Positions 17,828-26,324 of a DNA stretch of 64,000 nucleotides are shown here, one piece after another. The stretch's first letter is position 1, and each line of letters begins with the position of its first letter. This stretch comes from Clostridium pascui. GTDB taxonomy: Bacteria > Bacillota > Clostridia > Clostridiales > Clostridiaceae. The notes beneath the pieces are model-generated. The model made no database searches, was not told the DNA's origin, and worked only from the letters and a program-made list of their open reading frames with translations. The stretch covers positions 1 through 64,000 of the forward strand of contig NZ_JAFBDB010000009.1 in assembly GCF_016908015.1 (NCBI RefSeq), in the 5' to 3' direction. A program made the position numbers and the translations under genes.

Positions 17828-18319
17828 CTAATATCCAATAACCTGCCTTTGATGATTTATGAAATTTTTTTTATGATAACCTTTTTCTATATCTTCATCT
17901 GTAAAATTTAAATACTTTCCTAATAAGAGAAAGTCTTCAAATAAGGTTTGATAGTGATCTTTAGAAGGGCAAATTATAAAATCATTTACATCTATATACA
18001 AATTTGTGAATTTATCTGTTATATCTACTTGTAAGCTAACATCAGGTATAGTAAGTGATATATCAGTATAGTTTTTTTCAAGGCCTATGGTTAATATAAA
18101 ATGAAGGCAATCCACATATTCTTCCAATATAACATCTTTTGAAGATGGACCTTTAGTGCTCCAGTATTTAAAGCAACGCGTTTCATTAGCTAGCTCCGCT
18201 ATTTCAACTTGAAGTGCAAGTAACTTTTGCGGCAAAAGAGGTTTATCTTGAAGATTATGTTGGTTTATTATATATTCATCCAGCTTTTCTTGCATTACAA
18301 AAAGATTTTTAAGATTCAT
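17828..18319 (-). CDS. Dimeric (all-alpha) dUTP diphosphatase
   Basis: A 163-residue protein of the dUTPase-2/MazG-like all-alpha NTP pyrophosphatase family. The metal-binding acidic motifs are visible as VEIAELANE (ExxE type) and LEEYVDCLHF (ExxD type). It hydrolyses dUTP to dUMP and limits uracil entry into DNA. This fits with uracil-DNA glycosylase being encoded at 36760, though the two are not linked as an operon. It appears monocistronic. Confidence 0.87.
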   Translation of the reverse strand: MNLKNLFVMQEKLDEYIINQHNLQDKPLLPQKLLALQVEIAELANETRCFKYWSTKGPSSKDVILEEYVDCLHFILTIGLEKNYTDISLTIPDVSLQVDITDKFTNLYIDVNDFIICPSKDHYQTLFEDFLLLGKYLNFTDEDIEKGYHKKNFINHQRQVIGY

Positions 18320-18501
18320 ATTGTAAGGCCGCCTTTCTATATACTCTTCTTAAGATTTTAATTACATAATATATTTTATATAAACTTATTAAAAAGTTAA
18401 AGGTACAGCAATCGGTTACATAAAAAAAATTTTATATATGCGTGAAAAATGGACTAAAGTAAATGTGAAAACGATTTTATTGGGCTAAATCGTTGATAAA
18501 T

Positions 18502-18532
18502 AAAAGAAACACCGCAAATCGATGTTTCTTTT
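18502..18532 (-). terminator. Terminator of the AEC transporter gene
   Basis: A perfect 10-bp stem AAAAGAAACA (18502-18511) / TGTTTCTTTT (18523-18532) with an 11-base loop lies 8 bases after the stop at 18540 on the minus strand. It is followed by TTTATTTATC in that direction. Confidence 0.75.
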
Positions 18533-18539
18533 GTTTATA

Positions 18540-19478
18540 TTAGGTTAACAAAACCTTATAAATAGGAATAACGACTACACTTAATAAGGTACTGATTGCA
18601 ACCATAACAGCTGCATATTTATAATCTGTATCATAAATCCTGGACATAATAGCTGTGTTGGTCATTGCAGGCATTGCTGCTTGTACAGTAAATACGTTTT
18701 TCATAAGTGGAGGAAGTGGGTAAATAAGAATAACGATAAGAACTAATATAGGAGAAATAACAAATCGGCCTAAAAGAGCACCAACCATATCTTTGTCCAC
18801 TTTAATTCCCTTAAAATCAACATAGTAAATAGTATTACCTATAAAAATCATAGATAAAGGTGTAGTGATGTTTCCTAAATATCTACAGCTATCTAATATA
18901 AAGCTTGGAAGTTTAATTCCTAAAAGGATCAATACTATTGCCGAAGAAAAACCTAAAAGTGGAGGAGAAATTATTCTCTTTAATGTATCTTTAGAAAATA
19001 ACTTAGCTCCACCAGTTTTTCCATCTTTACTTATTTCATAAACTCCAATTGTCCAAAAAAATGTAGTATTTGCTATATAGTATAAAAGTACATAAGGAAC
19101 ACTTTGCTCGCCAAATAAAGCTAAATTTACAGGAAGCCCCATATATATGGTATTGGACACGAAAAATATAGATTGGAATGCTCCTTGTCTTCCTTTTTTC
19201 ACTCTAAATATACGACAAAAGACTTTGGCACAAAGATAAGATAGAGCAATGGAGGCAAAGGGAACAAATAATCCCTTGCCAGCATCTAAAAGCTTTTCTT
19301 TATCAAAGTTAATCATTAAGTTATTTATCATCATAGTAGGAAGTCCTATATTGGTAATTAGTTTGGCAAAAACCTTAGCATTTTCTTCATCAATCCACTT
19401 TTTATGTGTAAGAAAATACCCTAGTGCTATCATTATTACTATACTAAATACACTTCCCAGGGCATTAAAAAAAGCCAT
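18540..19478 (-). CDS. AEC-family (auxin efflux carrier) transporter
   Basis: A 312-residue membrane protein with about ten helices arranged as two inverted halves, as in the AEC family. GLPTMMINNL in the first half and MPAMTNTAIMSRIY in the second match the family's broken-helix positions. Bacterial members often move malate or other organic acids. It lies downstream of asnS (27-base gap) with its own ribosome site (GGGGGGAG), so it may be partly co-transcribed from the T-box-controlled promoter. The substrate is not identifiable. Confidence 0.87.
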   Translation of the reverse strand: MAFFNALGSVFSIVIMIALGYFLTHKKWIDEENAKVFAKLITNIGLPTMMINNLMINFDKEKLLDAGKGLFVPFASIALSYLCAKVFCRIFRVKKGRQGAFQSIFFVSNTIYMGLPVNLALFGEQSVPYVLLYYIANTTFFWTIGVYEISKDGKTGGAKLFSKDTLKRIISPPLLGFSSAIVLILLGIKLPSFILDSCRYLGNITTPLSMIFIGNTIYYVDFKGIKVDKDMVGALLGRFVISPILVLIVILIYPLPPLMKNVFTVQAAMPAMTNTAIMSRIYDTDYKYAAVMVAISTLLSVVVIPIYKVLLT

Positions 19479-19505
19479 TGAACTCCCCCCTTTAAAAGTT
19501 ATTTG

Positions 19506-20897
19506 TTAAAATTCAGCGGAACCTGTAGTTCTTGGATAAGGTATAACATCTCTAATATTAGAAATTCCGGTAATATACATTATTATTCTTTCAAAGCCTA
19601 AGCCAAATCCAGCGTGTTTAGTACCACCATATTTCCTAAGCTCTAAGTACCACCAGTAATCTTCCTTCTTAAGTCCTAGTTCTTCCATTCTTCTTTCAAG
19701 GACATCAAGACGCTCTTCTCTTTGGCTGCCACCTATTATTTCTCCAACTCCAGGAACAAGTAAGTCAGCAGCAGCAACTGTTTTATTATCATCATTTAAT
19801 CTCATATAAAAGGCCTTTATATCCTTTGGATAATCAGTAACAAACACAGGTTTTTTAAATATTTTCTCTGTTAAGTATCTTTCGTGCTCAGTTTGAAGAT
19901 CTATACCCCATTCAACTGGATATTCGAAGTTCTCTCCACAATTTTTAAGAAGTTCTACAGCTTCAGTGTAGGAAACTCTTTTAAATTCTGAATTCACTAC
20001 ATTATTTAATCTCTCAAATAAGCCCTTATCTACAAAGTTATTGAAGAATTCCATTTCTTCAGGAGCATTTTCCATTACATAGTTAATTACGTATTTAACC
20101 ATATCCTCAGCTAAATCCATGTCATCATGTAAGTCTGCAAAGGCCATTTCAGGTTCTATCATCCAAAACTCAGCTGCATGTCTTGCAGTATTAGAATTTT
20201 CCGCTCTAAATGTAGGGCCAAAGGTATATACATTTCTAAAAGCTAATGCATAGGTTTCAGCAGATAATTGACCACTTACTGTAAGATTAGATTCTTTGCC
20301 GAAAAAGTCCTTTGAAAAATCTATGCTACCATCTTCAGTCTTAGGAATATTATTTAAGTCTAAAGTAGTAACCTTAAACATTTCTCCTGCACCTTCACAG
20401 TCACTGCCAGTAATTATTGGAGTGTGAACATATACAAAGGCTCTTTCATTAAAGAATTTATGTATAGCAAAGGCAGCTAGTGAACGCACCCTAAATACTG
20501 CAGAAAACATATTACTTCTTGGTCTTAAGTGTGCTATAGTTCTTAAAAATTCAACAGTATGTCTTTTCTTTTGTAGTGGATAATCTGAAGATGAAAGCCC
20601 TTCGATTATTATTTTTGATGCATGTAATTCAAAGGCTTGCTTTGAGTTAGGTGTAGCCACTAACTTTCCTTCTACTGTTAAGGATGAACTTATAGCAAGT
20701 TTTGTAATTTCTACAAAGTTGTCAAGCTTATCATCAAATACTATTTGAACATTTTTAAAGAAACTTCCATCATTTAATTCTATAAAACCAAATGTTTTAG
20801 AATTTCTTTGAGTTCTTATCCATCCAGATATGCTAACTTCTTTGTCTGTAAACTTTTCTGTTTCTCTGTAAAGCTGTTTAATTAATATAGTTTCCAT
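19506..20897 (-). CDS. asnS: Asparaginyl-tRNA synthetase
   Basis: A 463-residue class IIb aminoacyl-tRNA synthetase. An OB-fold anticodon-binding domain (about 15-110, [20 protein letters not shown]) is followed by the catalytic core. The core has class II motif 2 ([15 protein letters not shown]) and motif 3 ([12 protein letters not shown]). Asn rather than Asp specificity is supported by length and by a T-box leader upstream whose specifier reads AAC. The ribosome site is GGGAGG. Reduced charged tRNA-Asn should raise expression through the T-box. Confidence 0.95.
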   Translation of the reverse strand: METILIKQLYRETEKFTDKEVSISGWIRTQRNSKTFGFIELNDGSFFKNVQIVFDDKLDNFVEITKLAISSSLTVEGKLVATPNSKQAFELHASKIIIEGLSSSDYPLQKKRHTVEFLRTIAHLRPRSNMFSAVFRVRSLAAFAIHKFFNERAFVYVHTPIITGSDCEGAGEMFKVTTLDLNNIPKTEDGSIDFSKDFFGKESNLTVSGQLSAETYALAFRNVYTFGPTFRAENSNTARHAAEFWMIEPEMAFADLHDDMDLAEDMVKYVINYVMENAPEEMEFFNNFVDKGLFERLNNVVNSEFKRVSYTEAVELLKNCGENFEYPVEWGIDLQTEHERYLTEKIFKKPVFVTDYPKDIKAFYMRLNDDNKTVAAADLLVPGVGEIIGGSQREERLDVLERRMEELGLKKEDYWWYLELRKYGGTKHAGFGLGFERIIMYITGISNIRDVIPYPRTTGSAEF

Positions 20898-20964
20898 ATT
20901 TATCCTCCCTGTATCTAATTATATTATGTAAGAATTTATTTATATGTTATAAATAATTTGTAAA

Positions 20965-21235
20965 ATAAAAAAAGACTTTCATCCTAAAGGGACGAAAGTC
21001 TTATATTCGCGGTACCACCCAATTTGCCAAAAGGCCTCTTAGCTACATAGAAAAATCTATATCCCAACTATAAGGTGTTGGAAACCTCTAAGCCTACTTT
21101 TATTTAAAATTTCGGTTAGAAACTCAAGGATGTTCTTCTGCAAAGGTCTCACACTGATCTCACACCATCATCAGCTCGCTTAGGTTATATCCTGTACATA
21201 CTCTTCCTATCATAGTTTTTACATATTATTATATC
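20965..21235 (-). promoter_or_regulatory. T-box riboswitch upstream of asnS
   Basis: Read on the minus strand, this leader has the conserved T-box core GGGTGGTACCGCG (21020-21008), followed by an intrinsic terminator. The terminator is a stem of AAGACTTTC / GAAAGTCTT (21002-20994 with 20980-20972) and a T-run. The stem I region upstream has GAAGAACATCC, where AAC (21134-21132) is the likely specifier codon for Asn. Uncharged tRNA-Asn binding would favour the antiterminator and let asnS be transcribed. The specifier position is my reading of the fold; the T-box core is certain. Confidence 0.95.
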
Positions 21236-21240
21236 TAATA

Positions 21241-21269
21241 ATTATAATAATTCAAATATTTTCTGTCAA
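21241..21269 (-). promoter_or_regulatory. Sigma-A promoter of the asnS T-box leader
   Basis: On the minus strand TTGACA (21269-21264) and TATAAT (21246-21241) are both perfect consensus with a 17-base spacer, just upstream of the T-box leader. Confidence 0.92.
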
Positions 21270-21290
21270 GGTAAAGTTTAATAAGATTAT

Positions 21291-22046
21291 TTATTTAAAC
21301 CAATTATCAACTTCATGTAATATTTTAAAGTTAGTTAAATCATAATGAAGAGGGGTAATAGTTACATAGCCATTATTAAAATAAAACTTATCAGTTCCCT
21401 CGCCTATATTATTATTTAAGGTACCTCTTAAGAGTACTGAAATATCGTTGTTTTCAGTAGTTGATTCTAAATAATAATTGTCATAAGTTTTATCTCCTAT
21501 AGGACAAACTTGTATTCCCTTAATATCCTCTTCTTCAATACAAGGTACATTTACATTTAAAACTAAATCTTTATAAATTCCATTTTTTATTGCTGTATTT
21601 AAAATTTTAGGCGCAAATCTTGCCGCTATATCATAGCAAAGTTTATCCTTGCGGACTTCTGAAGAAATAGCTATTGATGGAATTTTATAAATAGCAGCTT
21701 CTATTGCAGCAGATACAGTGCCAGAATAAAGTACATCAGTTCCTAGATTAGTTCCTAAGTTTATTCCTGATATAACCATATCAAAGCTATCGCTTGAAAG
21801 CTTATCTATTGCAACTCGTACACAATCTGCAGGAGTGCCACTTATACTATATGCCTTTGATGAAACTCCTTGTAAACTTACTGGTCGTATTATAATGGGG
21901 GTTTCGATGGTTATTGAATGACCAGTTGCACTTTTTTGAGCATCTGGGGCAGCTATTATAAGTTCATGGTCTTTTTCTAATTCTTTTGCTAAGGCAAGTA
22001 ATGCGGGAGATTGGATGCCATCGTCGTTAGTAAGTAATAATTTCAT
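21291..22046 (-). CDS. surE: 5'/3'-nucleotidase SurE
   Basis: A 251-residue metal-dependent phosphatase. The N-terminal LLTNDDGIQSPAL holds the paired aspartates that bind metal, and SGINLGTNLGTDVLYSGTVS is the second signature with the metal-binding Asn. It removes phosphate from nucleoside monophosphates, mainly under stress or in stationary phase. It appears monocistronic with a strong ribosome site (TAGGAGG). The asnS promoter begins about 20 bases after its stop. Confidence 0.95.
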   Translation of the reverse strand: MKLLLTNDDGIQSPALLALAKELEKDHELIIAAPDAQKSATGHSITIETPIIIRPVSLQGVSSKAYSISGTPADCVRVAIDKLSSDSFDMVISGINLGTNLGTDVLYSGTVSAAIEAAIYKIPSIAISSEVRKDKLCYDIAARFAPKILNTAIKNGIYKDLVLNVNVPCIEEEDIKGIQVCPIGDKTYDNYYLESTTENNDISVLLRGTLNNNIGEGTDKFYFNNGYVTITPLHYDLTNFKILHEVDNWFK

Positions 22047-22276
22047 AGTTACCTCCTAAAAATATATTAAATAAAGTATTAATATAACTAATTATGCTAA
22101 TTACTATTTATTATATATTAATATTATATATTTATATACAAATTATTATTTTGAGAGTTTTAATGAAATATCTGAATTATTATATTGAAAAAATATTTAT
22201 AGAAATAAAAAAGATTAAATTTCCATAAATTATTTGATATAATTTTAGATGCATTAAATAAATAGGAGGGAACAAT

Positions 22277-23689
22277 ATGGCAGAGTTTTTTACGAATACC
22301 ATTGGCCAAGCAAATAATATACTATGGTCTTATGTATTAATTGCAGTTTTGGTAGGTGTGGGTTTATATTTTGGATTTTTAACAAAATTTGTTCAAATAA
22401 GATACTTTAAAACCATGTTTAAGCTTTTAGGAGAAGGTGCAGGAAAAGCCATAACAGAAAAAAATAAAACTCATGTCTCATCATTCCAAGCATTTTGCAT
22501 AAGCACAGCTTCAAGAGTTGGAACAGGGAACATGGCGGGAGTAGCAATTGCTATTGCAGCTGGAGGTCCTGGGGCAGTATTTTGGATGTGGGCTATAGCA
22601 ATCGTAGGAGGAGCATCTAGCTTTGTAGAGAGTACATTAGCACAAGTTTATAAGGTTAAGGATGGAAATGGTGGATATAGAGGTGGTCCTGCATATTATA
22701 TGGAACAAGGACTAAATAAAAGATGGCTTGGTATAATTTTTTCTATTCTTATAACAGTAAGTTTTGGGTTAGTTTTTAATTCAGTGCAAGCTAATACTAT
22801 ATCCGGAGCCTTTGAGGAAGCTTTTGGTATAAACAAACTTGTAGTAGGGATAGTATTAATAGCTTTAACATCTATTATTATATTTGGAGGAGTAAAAAGA
22901 ATAGCTCAAGTAGCAGAGGCTATAGTACCTGTAATGGCAGTAGCTTATGTATTGATTGCATTATTTGTAGTTATAAGAAATATAACACTAGTTCCACACA
23001 TGTTTAATCTTGTAATTAAAAATGCTTTTGGATTACAGCCATTCATTGGAGGTACCATAGGTACAACTATTATGATGGGAATAAAGAGAGGATTGTTTTC
23101 AAATGAAGCAGGTATGGGAAGTGCTCCTAATGCAGCTGCAACAGCAGAGGTTACTCATCCTGTAAAGCAGGGATTTATACAAACACTTGGAGTATACACA
23201 GATACTATTTTGATATGCAGCTGTACGGCATTTATAATACTTCTTTCAGGAGTTTATACTGAAGCTAATTTGACAGGAATACAGCTTACTCAAAAGGCTT
23301 TAAGCTCACAGGTAGGAAATTGGGGCAATACATTTATAGCAATAAGCATATTCTTATTTGCCTACAGTTCAATAATTGGTAATTATTATTATGGGGAAAC
23401 AAACATTGAATTTATTAAAGCAAATAAGGGATGGCTTTTTGCATATAGAGCAGCTGTACTTGGCATGGTTATATTTGGAACAATAGCTAAAGTGCAAATA
23501 GTTTGGGATATGGCTGATTTATTTATGGCATTTATGGCTCTTATAAACTTAGTTACTATTGCAATGCTTGGAAAGGTAGCTTTCAATGCGCTAAAGGATT
23601 ACGAAGTTCAATTTAAACAGGGAAAGGATCCTCATTTCAATAAAAATAACATACCTAATTTAGAAAATGTTGAGTGTTGGGATGAATAA
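22277..23689 (+). CDS. Sodium:alanine/glycine symporter (AGCS family)
   Basis: A 470-residue, roughly eleven-helix secondary transporter. Family signatures are FQAFCISTASRVGTGNMAG in the first third and GLFSNEAGMGSAPNAAATAE in the middle. AGCS members bring in L-alanine, D-alanine or glycine with sodium. This would fit spore biology, since alanine and glycine are common germinants, but nothing in the sequence links it directly. A candidate -10 (TATAAT near 22239) lies upstream. It is monocistronic and ends at a hairpin shared with the opposite gene. Confidence 0.93.
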   Translation: MAEFFTNTIGQANNILWSYVLIAVLVGVGLYFGFLTKFVQIRYFKTMFKLLGEGAGKAITEKNKTHVSSFQAFCISTASRVGTGNMAGVAIAIAAGGPGAVFWMWAIAIVGGASSFVESTLAQVYKVKDGNGGYRGGPAYYMEQGLNKRWLGIIFSILITVSFGLVFNSVQANTISGAFEEAFGINKLVVGIVLIALTSIIIFGGVKRIAQVAEAIVPVMAVAYVLIALFVVIRNITLVPHMFNLVIKNAFGLQPFIGGTIGTTIMMGIKRGLFSNEAGMGSAPNAAATAEVTHPVKQGFIQTLGVYTDTILICSCTAFIILLSGVYTEANLTGIQLTQKALSSQVGNWGNTFIAISIFLFAYSSIIGNYYYGETNIEFIKANKGWLFAYRAAVLGMVIFGTIAKVQIVWDMADLFMAFMALINLVTIAMLGKVAFNALKDYEVQFKQGKDPHFNKNNIPNLENVECWDE

Positions 23690-23715
23690 AATACATAAAA
23701 ATTTATGAATTTATA

Positions 23716-23749
23716 AGGCATGTACGGTATTAAATACTACTACATGCCT
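23716..23749. terminator. Bidirectional terminator, AGCS symporter / half-permease
   Basis: AGGCATGTA (23716-23724) pairs with TACATGCCT (23741-23749) around a 16-base loop, between convergent genes, and is followed by CTTTATTTATT on the + strand. Confidence 0.75.
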
Positions 23750-23751
23750 CT

Positions 23752-24297
23752 TTATTTATTAGTATTTTCAGCATTTAAATAAAGATTTTCAAGTTCGTCA
23801 TGGGATAAAAGTGATTCTATTATAAGGCCCATGAGGATTATGCCAGGAAGATTTATAAGGAGCCTTGCAAAGGTGAATCTATAACCTAAAGCTGTAAGTT
23901 CAAATAAAAATGTTGATATCTTTGTGACGCACCAAGCATTCATAAATATTAGCACATTACTAAATCGGACACCTTTTTTTAATAATACAGTTGTAAAAGG
24001 AAAGGCTGCATACATAGGGCCAGCGGCAAGGGACCCTATAAGTATAGAGAGTAATATTCCCCCAAAACCTGAATTCTTTCCCATATACTTCATCATTGTT
24101 TCTCGAGAAATCCAAGAATCCATTAATCCAAGCATTATCATTATTGGAGGTAATACCGAAATCATTTGTTTAAAACTTGATAGCGCTATAACAAAAGACT
24201 TCAACCCGATAGTCTTATCAAATAATGCTAACAGAATAGTAATAAGAATAGAAAATAAAAAAAACTTATATCTTTTTAGTATTTTAGTAAACTTCAT
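23752..24297 (-). CDS. Half-size permease (ArsP/DUF318-like), second gene of a pair
   Basis: A 181-residue membrane protein with about five helices. The small-residue-rich segment GSLAAGPMYAAFPFTTVLLK resembles the repeat in the predicted-permease family that includes ArsP. Its start overlaps the stop of the upstream half-permease by 4 bases (ATGA). Full-length family members contain two such repeats in one chain. Here each repeat is a separate protein, so the two probably form a heteromeric transporter. The substrate is unknown. Confidence 0.75.
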   Translation of the reverse strand: MKFTKILKRYKFFLFSILITILLALFDKTIGLKSFVIALSSFKQMISVLPPIMIMLGLMDSWISRETMMKYMGKNSGFGGILLSILIGSLAAGPMYAAFPFTTVLLKKGVRFSNVLIFMNAWCVTKISTFLFELTALGYRFTFARLLINLPGIILMGLIIESLLSHDELENLYLNAENTNK

Positions 24298-24773
24298 TTA
24301 AAAAACCACCCTATGATAAATGCTACAATAAAAGAAAATAAAAAAGCCACAAAGTTTCTTAAAAAAGCAGCTTTCTTACCAATGTATTTAGATTCCAGGG
24401 GAAAAGTAATTACCCCTACCAGTGTTAATGTAGATACAAGTGCTCCAACTTGTGCATAGCCGGCACCACTTTTAAGGAGCATGTCAGCAGTAGGAAACGC
24501 AACAAAGGTTGGCATCATTGTTATGGATCCAATTATTGAAGATAAAAACACTCCTAAAATCCCAGAATTATTACCAATAAGATTTGATATGGTTTCTGGT
24601 TTAAGTAGTGCAAGCATTATTCCAACTATAAATATTATCCCCAAAAATTGAGGCATTATATTTTCAAAGGATTTCATAGATCTAATAAGTGCCTTTTTAG
24701 TTTTATTTTTATCTTTAAAATAAGATAGCATAAGTAAAATTCCAGCACTTATATAAAGTATTACAGATGACAT
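24294..24773 (-). CDS. Half-size permease (ArsP/DUF318-like), first gene of a pair
   Basis: A 159-residue membrane protein with about four to five helices. GSITMMPTFVAFPTADMLLK near residues 88-107 is the counterpart of the GSLAAGPMYAAFPF repeat in its partner. It has a good ribosome site (GGAGG) and a 4-base overlap with the next gene, so the pair is translated together. It lies downstream of the NPP-type gene with a 97-base gap. Family assignment rests on the repeat and topology only. Confidence 0.75.
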   Translation of the reverse strand: MSSVILYISAGILLMLSYFKDKNKTKKALIRSMKSFENIMPQFLGIIFIVGIMLALLKPETISNLIGNNSGILGVFLSSIIGSITMMPTFVAFPTADMLLKSGAGYAQVGALVSTLTLVGVITFPLESKYIGKKAAFLRNFVAFLFSFIVAFIIGWFFK

Positions 24774-24870
24774 TTAGACCTCCAATATTATAAGCACTAA
24801 TATACTATTAGTCTATTATGAAAATCTAAATAGGTGATAGGAGTAATCAAACTTTATAGCATACATTGCC

Positions 24871-26175
24871 TTAAATAAATAAATCATCAACTAACTTTCC
24901 GTCGGTATTCTCCATGGAAATACCAAGCATTTTAGCAAGGGTAGGACCCTCATCAACAATATTAGCTTCTTTAATTATTCCTCCTTTTTTTATATTTTTA
25001 CCCATAGCTGAAAATATTGTACTGTAATTAGGTTTTAAAGGAGAGTAACCATGAGTAGCTTTTGTATAGTGTTTTTTGATGCCTATAAGTGATTCATCTA
25101 CTTTCTCAAAAATACTTCCAGTATATTTTTCTAAAAAGTAATATCCCTTCTTGGCTTCAAGCATAAATGAACATTTATCATTAGCACCTAAGCCTATTGC
25201 TTGGTCTTTATTAAGTAAAGATTCTATTCCACTATCTTCTCTTTTTATAAAATCTATAAGTATATCTTCAACCTTTTTAACTAAATGACTATCATTAGGT
25301 TTTTTTAAATAAACATAGCCACTTCCATCACAGCTGCTAAAGTAAGCCTGCCAATCCTTTAATTCTCCATTTGAATCTAGGGTAATTAGATCTTTTTCTT
25401 TAAAGAGTACATTTATATTTATTATGGTATGTTCATCTAATGCACTATGATCACCTAGTATAGCAAATGTAGTGTCTTCATATATACCAATATCTTTAGT
25501 AGTCTTTAATATTTCACCTAATCTAAAGTCATGACGGTGAATAGCATCTACAGCTTCTTTAGAGTTATATCCGTATAAATGCCTATTTGTATCTACATCT
25601 GTAAAGTGGACCAAAAGTAAGTTAGGCATTTTACTTTTAATAGTATATATAGCAGATTGCAGTATAAAGTCGTCCAAGAAGGGCTGAGATATTCCTTTTC
25701 TTATCTTACCAAACTTACTATTTAATTTAAGTATATAGCAGAGAGACCCACCTAAAAGGGAAACTAAAGCTTGATTCTCATACCATTTATTTGGCCATAT
25801 TTCAGGGAGATTATAATCTATATTAGCACCAGCAGTTACAGGCCAAAGAAGCGCTGCAGTTTTCAATCCCTTTTCTTTAGCTATATCATATAATGTAGGA
25901 CACTTTATATATTTCCTATGCCAATACCAATCAGGACTCTGTTTTCCAGGTTGAAATAATGTGTTATTTACTATACCGTGATTTTTAGGCAGCATACCTG
26001 TAATAATAGATGTATGCGCAGGATAAGTTAAGGTTGGATATATAGAATTTACTTTTTCTATATGGGAGCCATTGTCTAAAATAAATTTAAAGTTTGGAAG
26101 AGTCTTCATATATCCATAATCTTCTGAAGACATAGCATCAAAAGATAACACTATTAAGTACTTAGAAGTTGTCAT
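24871..26175 (-). CDS. Alkaline-phosphatase-superfamily nucleotide pyrophosphatase/phosphodiesterase
   Basis: A 434-residue NPP-type metallohydrolase. The first metal Asp is in LSFDAMSSED and the nucleophile Thr in YPTLTYPAHTSIITG. The second metal set is in FTDVDTNRHLYG, with further ligands in LGDHSALDEH and THGYSP. Enzymes of this family hydrolyse phosphodiester or pyrophosphate bonds in nucleotides or phospholipids. No signal peptide is seen, so it may be cytoplasmic. The ribosome site is AGGGG. It could be co-transcribed with the two half-permeases downstream. Confidence 0.88.
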   Translation of the reverse strand: MTTSKYLIVLSFDAMSSEDYGYMKTLPNFKFILDNGSHIEKVNSIYPTLTYPAHTSIITGMLPKNHGIVNNTLFQPGKQSPDWYWHRKYIKCPTLYDIAKEKGLKTAALLWPVTAGANIDYNLPEIWPNKWYENQALVSLLGGSLCYILKLNSKFGKIRKGISQPFLDDFILQSAIYTIKSKMPNLLLVHFTDVDTNRHLYGYNSKEAVDAIHRHDFRLGEILKTTKDIGIYEDTTFAILGDHSALDEHTIININVLFKEKDLITLDSNGELKDWQAYFSSCDGSGYVYLKKPNDSHLVKKVEDILIDFIKREDSGIESLLNKDQAIGLGANDKCSFMLEAKKGYYFLEKYTGSIFEKVDESLIGIKKHYTKATHGYSPLKPNYSTIFSAMGKNIKKGGIIKEANIVDEGPTLAKMLGISMENTDGKLVDDLFI

Positions 26176-26324
26176 TTTTCCACCCCTTCAGGTTAATTAT
26201 ATTATATATATTATGCATGAATAAAACTAATTGATAAGAAATATTAAATATTTACTTATATTGTAACATGTACAGTTCATTAGTCATAAAATAAGTTGAT
26301 AAATAATTTTTTGGGGGAATATTT

